The notes below the pieces were generated by a model. The model did no database searches. It was given only the letters and a program-made list of their open reading frames with translations, and was not told the DNA's origin. Position numbers and translations under genes: made by a program. Source: SIG589 sp964566175 (GTDB taxonomy: Bacteria > Bacillota > Clostridia > Oscillospirales > Acutalibacteraceae). From it: 64,000 bases of DNA. The stretch spans positions 1 through 64,000 of the forward strand of contig CAZMHU010000003.1 in assembly GCA_964566175.1 (NCBI GenBank). The letters are read 5' to 3'. Of this stretch, positions 1-9,600 are shown piece by piece. How positions within the stretch are numbered: the stretch's first letter is position 1; each line of letters begins with the position of its first letter.

Positions 1-51
<51 letters not shown>

Positions 52-82
52 ATATAGACACCCAAAATTAGGGTGCTTTATT

Positions 83-110
83 ATTATAACACATAAAATA
101 TATTTTGCAA
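83..110 (-). promoter_or_regulatory. Putative promoter of the tRNA-fMet gene
   Basis: On the minus strand TTGCAA (110-105) and TATAAT (88-83) are 16 nt apart. A hairpin (GCACCC...GGGTGT, 76-57) lies between the predicted start and the tRNA. It could belong to the precursor leader or act as a weak stop for the zinc operon that ends at 121. Confidence 0.5.
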
Positions 111-120
111 GTCTTTTTTT

Positions 121-948
121 CTATTTTACGAAGATTAGTTTAAAAATTTTTGTAAAAAGCCAAAAAACAAGCAAAATAAATAGGTTTGCCAAGACGACAC
201 TCGCTCCCGGCGGGGCACTTAAAACGAACGAAAGGGTTATTCCGGCGAAAAATCCAAGCAATGCCACACACGCCGACGAGATAATTACGCTTTTATAGGA
301 ACGGCAAAAGGTTTGTGCCGTCAGCACAGGGAACACAAGCAAACTCGATATAAGCAGTGCGCCCATCATACGCATTCCTATAACAACTGTAACGGCGGTC
401 AAACAGGCTAGCAGTGTATCATAGCGCGACACATTTATTCCTGTTGCGCTTGCAAAACTTTCATCAAACGTCACCGAAAACAGTTTGTTGTAAAAAAGGA
501 CATACAGCACAAGCACCACAGCACACAGCGCAACCGAAACAGCAACATCTTTTTCGCCGAGCGTATATATACTTCCAAACATATAGTTGTTAATATCCAC
601 ATTCATACCATGAGAAAGTTTTGCCGAAACAACGCCGATGGCAAGCGCACTACCCGATATTATGGCTATTGCCGCATCGCCCTTCATCTTTCCGCTGTTG
701 CCGAGTTTTAAGAGTGCAAAAGCCGCTATAAGTACCGCGACAACCGATATGTAAAGCGGTGCTATTCCAAGGGCAAGGCCTATTGCCGATGCGCCGAAAC
801 CCACGTGGGAAAGTCCGTCGCCTATCATCGAATAGCGTTTCAGCACAAGGCTTGCACCGAGCAGAGCCGCACAGACCGTTATCAAAACGCCGACAACAAG
901 CGCACGCAATACAAAACCGTATGATAAGAAATTTAATATATTATCCAT
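121..948 (-). CDS. znuB: Zinc/manganese-type ABC transporter permease
   Basis: A 275-aa integral membrane protein of the ABC-3 (ZnuB/MntB) permease family, with about eight or nine hydrophobic segments. It should form the membrane channel through which the metal passes to the cytoplasm. The ATG at 948 was chosen because it overlaps the end of the ATPase gene by 8 nt, as is usual in coupled operons; a longer reading frame would run far into that gene. It is the last gene of the zur-znuA-znuC-znuB operon. Zinc is preferred over manganese because of the histidine-rich loop in the binding protein, but this is inference. Confidence 0.92.
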   Translation of the reverse strand: MDNILNFLSYGFVLRALVVGVLITVCAALLGASLVLKRYSMIGDGLSHVGFGASAIGLALGIAPLYISVVAVLIAAFALLKLGNSGKMKGDAAIAIISGSALAIGVVSAKLSHGMNVDINNYMFGSIYTLGEKDVAVSVALCAVVLVLYVLFYNKLFSVTFDESFASATGINVSRYDTLLACLTAVTVVIGMRMMGALLISSLLVFPVLTAQTFCRSYKSVIISSACVALLGFFAGITLSFVLSAPPGASVVLANLFILLVFWLFTKIFKLIFVK

Positions 949-1648
949 GACAATGCCCCCTTCCGAGCATACGTTTTCCGAGCGACGAATGAACATATTC
1001 TTCCGCCGAACCGAAAAAGCGTTCCTCATTGCCCAAATGCAAAATTTTGTTGCCGTAATGCACCGCACAGGAGACATCGTGAGATATTATAATAACGGTT
1101 ATTCCGTCCTTTCGCAGTTCTTCCATAATCTCATAAAATTCCGCCGTTGCGACAGGGTCGAGCGCGGTTATCGGCTCGTCAAGCAATATAACTTTTTTGG
1201 TAGCACAAAGGGCACGCGCAAGCAGAACCCGTTGTTTCTGCCCGCCCGAAAGTTCGCAAAATGCTTTGTTTTTAATATCGACGATTTCAAGCCGTTCGAG
1301 CATAGCACTTGCCGTCTGCTTGTCGTGCGGGGTGTAAAACGGAAAAAGTCCCTTTTTACCGAGCGTGCCGGAAAGCACAACTTCATAAACGCTTGCGGGA
1401 AAATCCGATTGAATATCGGCCGCCTGCGGCAAATACCCTATTTCGTTCTTTTTGAAACCGCAAAGAGAAATTTTTCCGCTGTCCGGCTGAGCAAGCCCCA
1501 AAATCAGTTTCATCAGCGTGCTTTTACCCGAACCGTTTTCACCGACAATATAAAAATAATCACCGTCTTCAACCGAAAAAGAAAGGTCTTCAAGCACAGG
1601 ACGTCGGTTATAACTTTTATATAAATTTTCAATATTTATCAGTGTCAC
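941..1648 (-). CDS. znuC: Zinc/manganese-type ABC transporter ATP-binding protein
   Basis: A 235-aa ABC ATPase that powers metal uptake at the inner face of the membrane. Visible motifs are the Walker A GENGSGKST (about residues 36-44), a Q-loop in GYLPQ, the signature LSGGQKQR, the Walker B VILLDEP and the switch histidine in ISHD. GTG at 1648 is preferred because AAGGGG sits about 7 nt upstream; an in-frame ATG at 1666 is the alternative. Either start overlaps the 3' end of znuA, so the genes are translationally coupled. Confidence 0.92.
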   Translation of the reverse strand: MTLINIENLYKSYNRRPVLEDLSFSVEDGDYFYIVGENGSGKSTLMKLILGLAQPDSGKISLCGFKKNEIGYLPQAADIQSDFPASVYEVVLSGTLGKKGLFPFYTPHDKQTASAMLERLEIVDIKNKAFCELSGGQKQRVLLARALCATKKVILLDEPITALDPVATAEFYEIMEELRKDGITVIIISHDVSCAVHYGNKILHLGNEERFFGSAEEYVHSSLGKRMLGRGHCHG

Positions 1649-2567
1649 CGTAAAGTCCCCTTTCAATCACTTTTTTATTGTATTCCATAATATCGAGATA
1701 CGTAGTTCCGGACAAAAAATCATCACGGCTAACCGTGTGCATTGAATTTATTATAAGCGTGCCGGCGTCCGTAGCCGCTGCCACCGTATCGGCAACATAT
1801 CCACTGCCGTTTTCAATATAATAAACGTATTTAATTCCGCTATCGCGCACACTCTCAATCAAACCGGCAACTGTTGCGGCATCGGCATCAGCAAATACAT
1901 CACAAGCATCAAACGCGGCAGTGTATTCAAGCGAATAGTATTCGCAAAGATATTTAAGCGGAAAGCGGTCGGCAACGACGATTTTTTTCACAGGAGCACC
2001 GGCAACAATATCTGCCGTCTCCCTCGATAGTGCCAAAATCTTTTTGCAGTAGTCCTCGGAATTTTCAAGATAGTATTCCGCGTTTGACGAGTCGATATCG
2101 GCAAGCGCCTTTGCAATTTCGTTTGTTATACTCTGCGCATTATCCGGAGCAAGCCAAACGTGCTCGTCTGTTTCGTGCGAATGACCGTGTTCCTCGTGCT
2201 CCTCGCCGTGCTCTTCGCCCTCGCAAAGCAGACGTGAACAGTCAAGCATTTTTATAATCTTTTTATCCGCCGTGTCGATATTGCCGAGAATTTTATCAAC
2301 CCAACTGTCGGACTCACCGCCGGTATAAACAAAAACATCGCAGTTTTCTATCGCTATAATATCAGCAGGCGACGGCTCATAATTGTGAGTGTCAGTTCCC
2401 GCCGGCAAAAGCATTTTAACCTCGGTACGCCCGCCCGCGGTGGCTCGCGCAAAATCATACGCGGGAAAATTGACCGCAACGACGCTTAGTCCGTCCGCTC
2501 TTTCACCGTCACAACCGCAAAGCAGAAAACAAACGAGTGCCACCAAAAAAATTATCGCTTTTTTCAT
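1629..2567 (-). CDS. znuA: Metal-binding lipoprotein of the zinc ABC transporter
   Basis: A 312-aa cluster A-I (ZnuA-type) substrate-binding protein. The N terminus has a lipoprotein signal ending in LLCGC, with Cys19 as the likely lipidated residue, so the protein should be anchored outside the membrane. A loop at about residues 116-136 is packed with His and Glu (EEHGEEHEEHGHSH), a hallmark of zinc-binding members. A conserved ligand His lies in GTDTHNYEPSP near residue 61. The ATG at 2567 overlaps the zur stop codon (ATGA) with GGGGAG upstream. Confidence 0.92.
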   Translation of the reverse strand: MKKAIIFLVALVCFLLCGCDGERADGLSVVAVNFPAYDFARATAGGRTEVKMLLPAGTDTHNYEPSPADIIAIENCDVFVYTGGESDSWVDKILGNIDTADKKIIKMLDCSRLLCEGEEHGEEHEEHGHSHETDEHVWLAPDNAQSITNEIAKALADIDSSNAEYYLENSEDYCKKILALSRETADIVAGAPVKKIVVADRFPLKYLCEYYSLEYTAAFDACDVFADADAATVAGLIESVRDSGIKYVYYIENGSGYVADTVAAATDAGTLIINSMHTVSRDDFLSGTTYLDIMEYNKKVIERGLYGDTDKY

Positions 2568-2950
2568 TTTCGACACTCCCCGCACACACCGTAAAACACC
2601 GTACTGCCGCCGTCAACGGCAAAGCCGTGCTCCGAGAGAATGTGGGTTGCAACCGTATCGAGTTTTTCACATTCGAGGTGAATAAGTTTTCCGCATTCAT
2701 GGCACTTCAAATGAAAATGTTCACGGCAGGACTTGTCTGCAAGCGAAAAACAAGCACACTCCCCGCCGGTATATCGATTAACTTCCCCCGCTTTAACTAG
2801 TTTTTCAAGATTTCGGTAAACTGTGCTTTTACCGATGTGAGAACCTTCTCTGTCGAGTCTGGCCGCTATATCATCTACCGTCATATGCCTGCCGCCGGCT
2901 TGCAGCAAACAATCCCGCACCAACGCCAGCGCACGTGTGTTGTATTCCAT
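2564..2950 (-). CDS. zur: Fur-family metal-responsive repressor, probably Zur
   Basis: A 128-aa Fur-family regulator with an N-terminal winged helix and a C-terminal dimer domain. The HFHLKCHECG region and the terminal CGEC motif (cysteines at about 83, 86, 123 and 126) form the structural zinc site of the family. It is the first gene of the zinc uptake operon and probably represses it when zinc is plentiful. ATG 2950 is used; a longer frame begins at 2989. PerR or Fur function cannot be excluded from sequence alone, but the operon partners favour zinc. Confidence 0.88.
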   Translation of the reverse strand: MEYNTRALALVRDCLLQAGGRHMTVDDIAARLDREGSHIGKSTVYRNLEKLVKAGEVNRYTGGECACFSLADKSCREHFHLKCHECGKLIHLECEKLDTVATHILSEHGFAVDGGSTVFYGVCGECRK

Positions 2951-2989
2951 TTTTGCACCTCCGAAATTAAAAACGGTTTTCATTTTCAT

Positions 2990-3018
2990 ATTTTACTTTC
3001 GTTTTTATCCTCTGTCAA
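2990..3018 (-). promoter_or_regulatory. Putative promoter of zur-znuACB
   Basis: TTGACA (3018-3013) and TAAAAT (2995-2990) are separated by 17 nt on the minus strand. A/T-rich GAAAATGAAAAC-type sequence follows, but I see no clear palindromic Zur box. Confidence 0.6.
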
Positions 3019-3028
3019 GATTTTTTAC

Positions 3029-3057
3029 TTGTAATTGTTGTGCAAAAGTAGTATTAT
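3029..3057 (+). promoter_or_regulatory. Putative promoter of the RnfD-like gene
   Basis: TTGTAA (3029-3034), 17-nt spacer, TATTAT (3052-3057). It diverges from the zinc operon promoter. Confidence 0.5.
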
Positions 3058-3099
3058 ATAAAAAGTAACAAAAATGTAACCTAACGGAGGCGCGTGTTT

Positions 3100-4068
3100 A
3101 TGACATTTCTCAAAACACCGGTTTTACCGAAACCCGAAAACCCCGCGGTTTTTGAAAATATGTTAGATATCTTGATTGCGCTTTCGCCCGCCGCCCTTGC
3201 GGGATGTGTCTTTTTTGGTCTGCACGCTTTCTGTCTGCTTTTGCTGTGCGTTGCCGTCTCCGCCCTAACGGAGTTTTTGTGCGCGCGCTTTTTACGGCTC
3301 GGCGGTTGCGTCGCCGACCTGTCGGCAGTTACGACCGGACTTATAATCGGTATGACCCTTTCTCCCGCCACACCCCTTGTCGCAACACTTATATGCGCTG
3401 CCGCAATCGCTGTTCCGCGCTTGCTTGACGGCAAAATTCCACCCGTTGCGATAAATCCCACCGCCCTCGGTGCGGCACTTGCAGCGGCTCTCGGTCTTGT
3501 TTTGAAGACAAAATTTTTCGAGCCGTTTTCCCACGCACTGACAAACGAAACGCCCCTCTCGGCAGGGTCGGATATTTATATGTTCAAACAACTCATCTTC
3601 GGCGCTCACGGTGGCGGCATAGGTGAAACAGGTTCGCTGTTTTTGCTCGCGGGCGTCTGCTATCTTTTTTTAAGGCGTGTTCTCTCGCCTATTATTCCCG
3701 CCGCTATGCTCCTCGGTACTGCCGGCACTGCGCTTGTGCTGAAAGCCGACATTACCGCAACTTTTTTCGGCGGCGGTCTGCTTTTGGCGGCGTTTTTCAT
3801 TGCTCCGCAAAGTGCCGTTTCTTTACAAAAAGTCTCCGGCAAAATTTGTTACGGTCTCTTTTGCGGAATAGCGACAGTTGCGATACAGCATTTCATCACG
3901 GTGAACGGCACTCTCTGTTTTTCGGTTTTTGCGGCAACACTTTTCTGCCCGCTTTTCGCTAAAATTCCCGAAATTAAATTAATACCGAAAAAACAGCCGT
4001 CTGTCCCCGACTTGGACACCGAGCAAGGTCAAGACGGCAATATTTCGGAAAACGCAGATGAAAAGTAA
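3100..4068 (+). CDS. Orphan RnfD/NqrB-like membrane protein
   Basis: A 322-aa polytopic membrane protein resembling RnfD, the FMN-carrying subunit of the Rnf electron-transport complex. The family-like stretches are DLSAVTTGLIIGMTLSP (residues 73-89), INPTALGAALAA, GGIGETGSLFLLAG and a C-terminal GGLLLAAFFIAP. No rnfA, B, C, E or G lies nearby. The threonine of a TPL motif (Thr151), where FMN would be attached, is kept, but the preceding Gly-Ala expected for ApbE flavinylation reads Asn-Glu. ATG 3100 has GGAGG 9 nt upstream. It may be a repurposed RnfD paralogue; its function is unknown. Confidence 0.7.
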   Translation: MTFLKTPVLPKPENPAVFENMLDILIALSPAALAGCVFFGLHAFCLLLLCVAVSALTEFLCARFLRLGGCVADLSAVTTGLIIGMTLSPATPLVATLICAAAIAVPRLLDGKIPPVAINPTALGAALAAALGLVLKTKFFEPFSHALTNETPLSAGSDIYMFKQLIFGAHGGGIGETGSLFLLAGVCYLFLRRVLSPIIPAAMLLGTAGTALVLKADITATFFGGGLLLAAFFIAPQSAVSLQKVSGKICYGLFCGIATVAIQHFITVNGTLCFSVFAATLFCPLFAKIPEIKLIPKKQPSVPDLDTEQGQDGNISENADEK

Positions 4069-5001
4069 CTATTCAAGTACCGTGTTCGGGTAATACCAAA
4101 GCAAAATTTCGCGGTATGTACTGCCCTGTTGCGCCATACAGTTTGCGCCGTATTGGCTGAGTCCGACTCCGTGACCGTACCCGCGCACGGTAAAATGAAA
4201 ACCGTCTTCTTTATACTCCACATCAAAATTCGCCGAGCGGAGCGAAAGTTTTTCACGCAGTTTCCCGCCCGAAATCTCAGTTTTACAGAACGTGACGCTG
4301 ATAACCGTCCCAACCGATGTGCGTTTGGTTTCACTCACCCAACCCGACGGGTCGCCTTCGGGTGTTATCTCGCCCGAGAGCACCTCACAAAGTTTGTCCG
4401 CCGTTAATACAACTTCCGTTCTATAATCCGATGACAGCATATCTCCTACACTTTCGACCGACTGCAAATACGGATAGTCGCTACCCCAAACGTTTACTGC
4501 GCTTTCTGTTTTGCCCGCCGATATCGCGTGATATACTGCAAGGCAGGGCTCGCCGTTGTATTTAAGTGTTTGCCCCGCCACATCCGTTACCGCCGAGAGA
4601 ATTTTTTTGCAGTATTTTTCATAATTCTCGCCCCACTTTTCCCTCTGTCCCGCATCATCGATAAACGATTGGTCGGTTTTGTTGTCGGCGGTAATATCAT
4701 ATTCGGCATTTTGTGCGGCGGCACGTTTCCGTACGGCATAGGTATACGCCGCAACCGCCTGTGCTTTGAGCGCCTCATCCTCGTAGAGCGCCGGCATTTC
4801 CGCCGCGACAACCCCGCAGATATATTCCTCTGCCGAAATTTCTTTAATCTCATCACCGATTTTCACTCTGAAAATATCCTCTTCGGCGGCAAGAGTCGCT
4901 CCGTCTGCCTGCGGCACTGTGCCGCTTTTTCCCGCAAGCAATGGAATTAACAGCATACACATAAACAACACCGCCGCAAGTAATGAATATATATTTCTCA
5001 T
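4069..5001 (-). CDS. spoIID: Stage II sporulation protein D
   Basis: A 310-aa SpoIID/LytB-type protein. An N-terminal membrane segment (about residues 5-22) is followed by the SpoIID domain with EALKAQAVAAYTYAV and the C-terminal signature RGYGHGVGLSQYGA. SpoIID is a lytic transglycosylase that remodels peptidoglycan during forespore engulfment. ATG 5001 follows AAAGGAG at good spacing; a longer frame starts at 5193. It converges with the RnfD-like gene, with stop codons adjacent. A TATAAT-like box lies about 50 nt upstream, but no sure SigE promoter was recognised. Confidence 0.9.
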   Translation of the reverse strand: MRNIYSLLAAVLFMCMLLIPLLAGKSGTVPQADGATLAAEEDIFRVKIGDEIKEISAEEYICGVVAAEMPALYEDEALKAQAVAAYTYAVRKRAAAQNAEYDITADNKTDQSFIDDAGQREKWGENYEKYCKKILSAVTDVAGQTLKYNGEPCLAVYHAISAGKTESAVNVWGSDYPYLQSVESVGDMLSSDYRTEVVLTADKLCEVLSGEITPEGDPSGWVSETKRTSVGTVISVTFCKTEISGGKLREKLSLRSANFDVEYKEDGFHFTVRGYGHGVGLSQYGANCMAQQGSTYREILLWYYPNTVLE

Positions 5002-5015
5002 ACGCCACTCCTTTG

Positions 5016-5044
5016 TTGACTTTTTCCCTTTTTGGTTATAAAAT
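5016..5044 (+). promoter_or_regulatory. Putative promoter of the 5122 membrane protein gene
   Basis: TTGACT (5016-5021), 17 nt, TAAAAT (5039-5044), in the divergent region upstream of spoIID. Confidence 0.5.
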
Positions 5045-5121
5045 ACTATTATAAGTTTACTGAACCCTTGTCCAATAATATGCGGCTGTGCGCCGTTTAA
5101 TTCTTGAAAGGTCGTGAAACC

Positions 5122-6000
5122 GTGAAACACGCACGCATAGTTTTGTTTTATATAATCGCCACGATTGCGGTGCTCTACGCCCGCACCTCGCAACTTTTGT
5201 ATTTAACCGAGACAGACAGCGGTTTTTTCAAATCAGACAATATCCTTGCCGCCACCGCCGTTACGGTTTTTATTGTCTTGGCAACAGCGGCAACCGGCTT
5301 TGTCGCTATGATGAGCCGACGCGCACCGAAAGGCGCACCCGAACTCTCGCCCCCGCTTTTAGTGGGATATCTAGCTTTGGCTGTTGCCTTTGTTTACGAG
5401 TCTCTGTTTGTTGATTACGTTACCAACGCGGCGCTTTTTGTTCTGTTGACAAAGTTTTTCGCCGTTGCATCGGCGCTCGGTTGTCTGCTCTTCGCTTTCC
5501 GCCCCCTTTTCGGCGATGCTGTTCAAAAGAAACTTTCAATATTCTCCCTATGCCCTGTTTTTTTCTTCCTCTTCAAACTCGTTTCGGTATTCACCGTTTA
5601 TGCGACGATATCTGTAATTATCTCCAACGTATTTTATCTGCTTTTCCTTTGTTCATCACTCCTGTTTTTCCTGCTCTTCGCAAAAACAGAATGCGAAATC
5701 GAACCTATTCGCAGTATGATAGCACTGTTCCCGATATCTCTTGTAACCTCGATAATATCGCTCTGTTGTGTTGTTCCGCAGTGTATAATGTTATTGCTCG
5801 AAAAAAACAACCTTGTCCACGATAACCCACACGATTTCGTTTGCTGTCTTGCCGTTGCCGTCTTTTCGATAATCTATTCGATGAGTCTTTACAGCAAGAA
5901 TAATTTGGCAAATCGAAAGCGCAAAACACATCCTTTGAAAGTCAACGAGTCCTATAAAGACCTCAGCAGTCAATTCATTACAGATCAAGACGAAAAATAA
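5122..6000 (+). CDS. Multispanning membrane protein of unknown function
   Basis: A 292-aa protein with about seven hydrophobic segments spread over its length and a short charged C-terminal tail (about the last 35 residues). I do not recognise a family or a catalytic motif. GTG 5122 was chosen because AAAGG lies about 10 nt upstream; an in-frame TTG at 5104 overlaps that site. It is transcribed divergently from spoIID and is followed by a hairpin terminator, so it is probably a single-gene unit. Confidence 0.7.
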   Translation: MKHARIVLFYIIATIAVLYARTSQLLYLTETDSGFFKSDNILAATAVTVFIVLATAATGFVAMMSRRAPKGAPELSPPLLVGYLALAVAFVYESLFVDYVTNAALFVLLTKFFAVASALGCLLFAFRPLFGDAVQKKLSIFSLCPVFFFLFKLVSVFTVYATISVIISNVFYLLFLCSSLLFFLLFAKTECEIEPIRSMIALFPISLVTSIISLCCVVPQCIMLLLEKNNLVHDNPHDFVCCLAVAVFSIIYSMSLYSKNNLANRKRKTHPLKVNESYKDLSSQFITDQDEK

Positions 6001-6016
6001 TATATTAAAAGCCGAA

Positions 6017-6046
6017 ACGCCCGTGCAATGCACAGGGCGTTTTTAT
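6017..6046 (+). terminator. Rho-independent terminator after the 5122 gene
   Basis: ACGCCC/GGGCGT stem extended by GTGC/GCAC around AAT, followed by TTTTTA. Confidence 0.75.
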
Positions 6047-6099
6047 ATTTTATCGTTTTTTCGGACAACATTCGTCGCCATTGCCTTTCACAACTTATT

Positions 6100-6245
6100 C
6101 GGAAACCCAGTCTCCCTTCCTAAAGGGGTGCGGGTGTCCGGTGGACACCTCTGCGTTAGCAGAAGCACCGACCGAGGCGGCAGCCGAGACGGAGAACCAA
6201 CCGAAGGTTGGTGGTGGGATTTAAAAAAGCAAATTTTCTAAGGTT
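6100..6245. repeat. Hairpin-rich intergenic repeat (MITE-like remnant)
   Basis: This non-coding stretch contains nested perfect hairpins: GGTGTCC/GGACACC, CTGC/GCAG and ACCAACC/GGTTGGT, after the lead-in CTCCCTTCCTAAAGGGG. A shortened relative of the lead-in (GCCTAAAGGGGAGCATT) occurs near 9973, and a third related piece (GGTAAGGGGAGCATT) near 6317. No transposase is present. The pieces look like decayed copies of a dispersed non-autonomous repeat flanking the surface-protein gene. Confidence 0.5.
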
Positions 6246-6311
6246 GTCGGAATTATATGAATTTTCAGCAAATTTGTATCCCCTCATAATGCTCCGCGTG
6301 CCACTCCACTT

Positions 6312-6348
6312 TATTAGGTAAGGGGAGCATTTGCTTTGTGCTTTACCG
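6312..6348. repeat. Short repeat fragment related to the one at 9973
   Basis: The piece GGGGAGCATTTGCTTTGTG followed by CTTTAC closely matches the 9977-10006 fragment (GGGGAGCATTGACTTTGTG then TTTTAC). The rest of the 6046-6440 gap shows no open frame with a ribosome site. Confidence 0.45.
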
Positions 6349-6446
6349 TCTTGCTGAACTTTAGTCAACAGGTCTTTGAGTAGTGTCATTTCCTACGAAC
6401 AGTTCGCTTCGCGGGACCCGTCTCGTCTAAACGGCACAAGCAGCAA

Positions 6447-6478
6447 ACAACCCCCGTGCATTGCACGGGGGTTGTTAT
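6447..6478 (-). terminator. Terminator after the 43-aa peptide gene
   Basis: A perfect stem CCCCCGTGCA/TGCACGGGGG directly after the stop codon of the small gene, flanked by AACAA and TTGTT. It ends the surface-protein transcript on the minus strand. Confidence 0.7.
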
Positions 6479-6609
6479 TATTCGATTTCGTCGGCTCCGT
6501 CGTCGCCTTCTATACCATTAACGAGTCCGCTTGTCGTGTTAAGACAAGTGTCGCTGAGTGATATAAGTTTTAAAATTTCCGCCTTGGGCGCTGTGTATTC
6601 ATTTTTCAT
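6478..6609 (-). CDS. 43-aa acidic peptide downstream of the surface protein
   Basis: A short gene with a strong ribosome site (GAGGTGA, 6-7 nt before the ATG at 6609). The peptide begins MKNEYTAPKAEILKL, has a middle SDTCLNTTSG with one Cys, and ends in an acidic tail GDDGADEIE. It has no signal peptide or hydrophobic segment. It starts 10 nt after the stop of the 1028-aa secreted protein, so the two are co-transcribed. Small peptides of the pattern Y-x-x-P-x-x-E are seen next to surface proteins in gut clostridia (recollection, not checked). Function unknown; a ribosomally made precursor peptide is possible, but no maturase is nearby. Confidence 0.7.
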   Translation of the reverse strand: MKNEYTAPKAEILKLISLSDTCLNTTSGLVNGIEGDDGADEIE

Positions 6610-6619
6610 TTATATCACC

Positions 6620-9600
6620 TCATTGATTTTCAATGTCATACGCCGCGCGTACAAAATCCCATACCTGTGTTATATCACCGTTATAGAGTTTGTTTGAATC
6701 GGTGTATGTTGTTATGAGTTGGTTCGCCTTTGCAGCATAATCTCCGCCCTTGGCAATATACTGTTTTGCCAATACGCGCTTGAGTTGCTGTATGGAACGC
6801 TTGTGAATACCGTTTGTAACATTGGTGTCACCGGTTATTGTATTGCCGGTTGCAAGTGTTACTCCGAGCGAGTTACCGTAGACATCGGTGAGTTCAACTT
6901 CACTGCGTGCAGAATAGTTGTTGGTCTGTGTTACCGTACTTGCACCGTTGAATGTCGCAAACACACTGCCGGTTCTGAATGTCTTGCCGTTTTCGGTCAA
7001 AACTTCGCCGGTTGCCGCCGCCGCACTCGCAACGCTGACATTAGCCGTATCGGCATTAAATGTTGTTGCGTTCTCGTCGTTGAGCGCTCTTGTCGGTACC
7101 ATATAGGTTGTGACCTTGTTCATTGCAAGATACTCGGGGAGATCAACAGAAGTCTTGTATACTACTTTATCGGCTGTCTCCTGAACTGCAAGGCTTGCAC
7201 CGTCCAGTGTGGGAGCGATTGTGCTGAGATCAACAAGCGAAATATTATCGATTGCATAGGTAGCACCGCGCTGAATACCCATAACCACATATATGGTAGA
7301 TGTGGTCATATTCGTTGCATCTATATATCCGTAGAAATCGTAATAGTTGTCAACTCGATTTGACCAAGTTGTACTACTCTTGCCGAACCAATCAGGCACC
7401 CACATATAATTATCGTCTGATGGATGTTTACCGTAATCCTGTGATGAAAGTAAATTTTTACCGCTGTAGCCGGTAGGGTCAAGCCAACCCCACGTTCTTT
7501 CACCGCTTATCTGAAGGTCAAAACGGTTTGATTCATGTTTAGTAACATCATCGCTCTTGAACGGAGCATTATCCGTTATTGTTCTAAACTTGAAATGGAT
7601 AAGATACTTCTTACCCGTTTCAATATCGAACGGCAATGAAATATCAAGCAAATAGCCATTTACAGCTTCGCTTGAAGATTTATTGACCAGCAAATACTTA
7701 TCGCCCATAGATACGGTATAACCGTCGAGAGTCTTATCGGCATCTGTATATGTGCCGTAACTTACGGTTGTTTTGTTGTTCAGCGTACTGACAATACCAC
7801 TTAAACCGACTTCGCTTTCAAAATCGCCTACGCCGGCATCGCTGTAATTCAACTTTTTGAATTTTGCGGTATATGTTCCTTCTGTATAGAAACTTTCGGT
7901 CAAATTATCGGAAACTTTAACATCACTCGCATTATACCAACCGTCAAACACATATCCGAAGTTTGCCTTTGCGGTATAAGTGAAAGTATACGGCATATAT
8001 GCGTACTGTGTGCTACCTGCAACCATAGCCTGATTGTAATGGCTACCGTTTGGAGCACCGTCATTAAAGTCATAACTCAAATAGAATACCGAATCCAATG
8101 TCTTGCCGACTGCCTCAGCAGTGCCGTTTTCGTCACCCTTTACAACGAGTTTGTCAAAGACAGTTGAAGATGCCTCTGTAACACTGACATTGTCAAGATA
8201 GAAATCCTTCAATTTATTATTGGCTACGCCGAAAACAAATGCAGCATCGGCGGTATCGGATATACCGAAGAGTGATGCGTCACTTCCGGTTTCGATAACA
8301 GCCCAAACATCGACCCATTCTTCTTTGTTGATATCAATGTTGCTGTTAATAGTTCTAGCATGGAATACGCTGCTTTCAGAAGTTTTACCTGCGCCGGACC
8401 AACCGTTGTTAGTCTTGTCGCGGCTCTCGGTCTTCCAGAACATTGACCATTTTTCAAGTTTGGTGCTGTTTTCCCATGCATTATGGCTAGCGGTAACATC
8501 AAAACCCAAATAGGCAAATTCCTTCTCGCCCGGAACATAGTATGAGAAATGCAAAACATAGGTTTTGTTCTTCTCGACCTTGGCGGGAATGTTTAAGAGA
8601 TACATGGTAGTGCCACTGTATGTTGTCGGTTCAATGTGCAAAACCTTATTGTGAAGAGTTATATTGCCCGACGGATCATCAACAATAGTATTCTTTCTTG
8701 ATATGCTATTCGAAGTATTGTGATACTGATTCAAGTGTTCAAGCCCGATCGTTGTGCCCGATTCAAAACTTCCGTCCTTAATCTGATTATAAACATTAAA
8801 CTTTGCAGTGAGGTTTGAGTTTACTACACCTGTATATGTAGCATCCGAAGATACAAGCGTTGCACCGTTGTACCAACCGGCAAAAGTATTACCGTAATAG
8901 GGTGTTGCCTTTATTGTTGCGGTAGTACCGCAAGGAACGCCGTCGGTATCAACAGTTCCGCCCTCGCCTGCAGTGATTGTGTAGACTTCATACATTGTGA
9001 GGTCGTCTACCAAAAGTTTTCCGCCGGAGTACGACATCAAAGCAATAGCCGCATCAAATGTGCCACTTGTGCGATCAATATTATTTGCATCGGCAAAAGC
9101 GTTAGAACTGAAAACAAAACTGTGCTCTGTGAAATCATCGTCACAATAGTATTTGTTGTTTCCATCGGTTTGGTATGTGTAATTTTTCTTTACGCTCCAA
9201 GCCTTACCACTCTGATCACTTCCGCTCGGTTTATCGTCTGTATAGGAATTACTGACAGCAGGAGTCATAAAGATTTGACCGTATTGACCGGACGGCACTG
9301 TGGAACTTGTGAAATCAGCACAAGCCATTTTGGCTGTTACCATATAGTATGTATCCGCCCTTAAATTGACGTTTTGCACGATGGTTTGCCACTGAACAAC
9401 ACCCAAAACGTTTCCGGTATAGTTCGTAAACGTGCCAAGCCTACAATTTGAATCTGTTGATGGGTCAATACAGAAGGCACCTTGCCAATCTTTGATTTGA
9501 CAAATGCGCCAGCCGATAGGACTGCCCTTATAATACTGGTAATCTTCGGGCGTTTCGGAATATGTGCCGCCTTCCGCGTCACCGTTAACAATGAGGTTAA

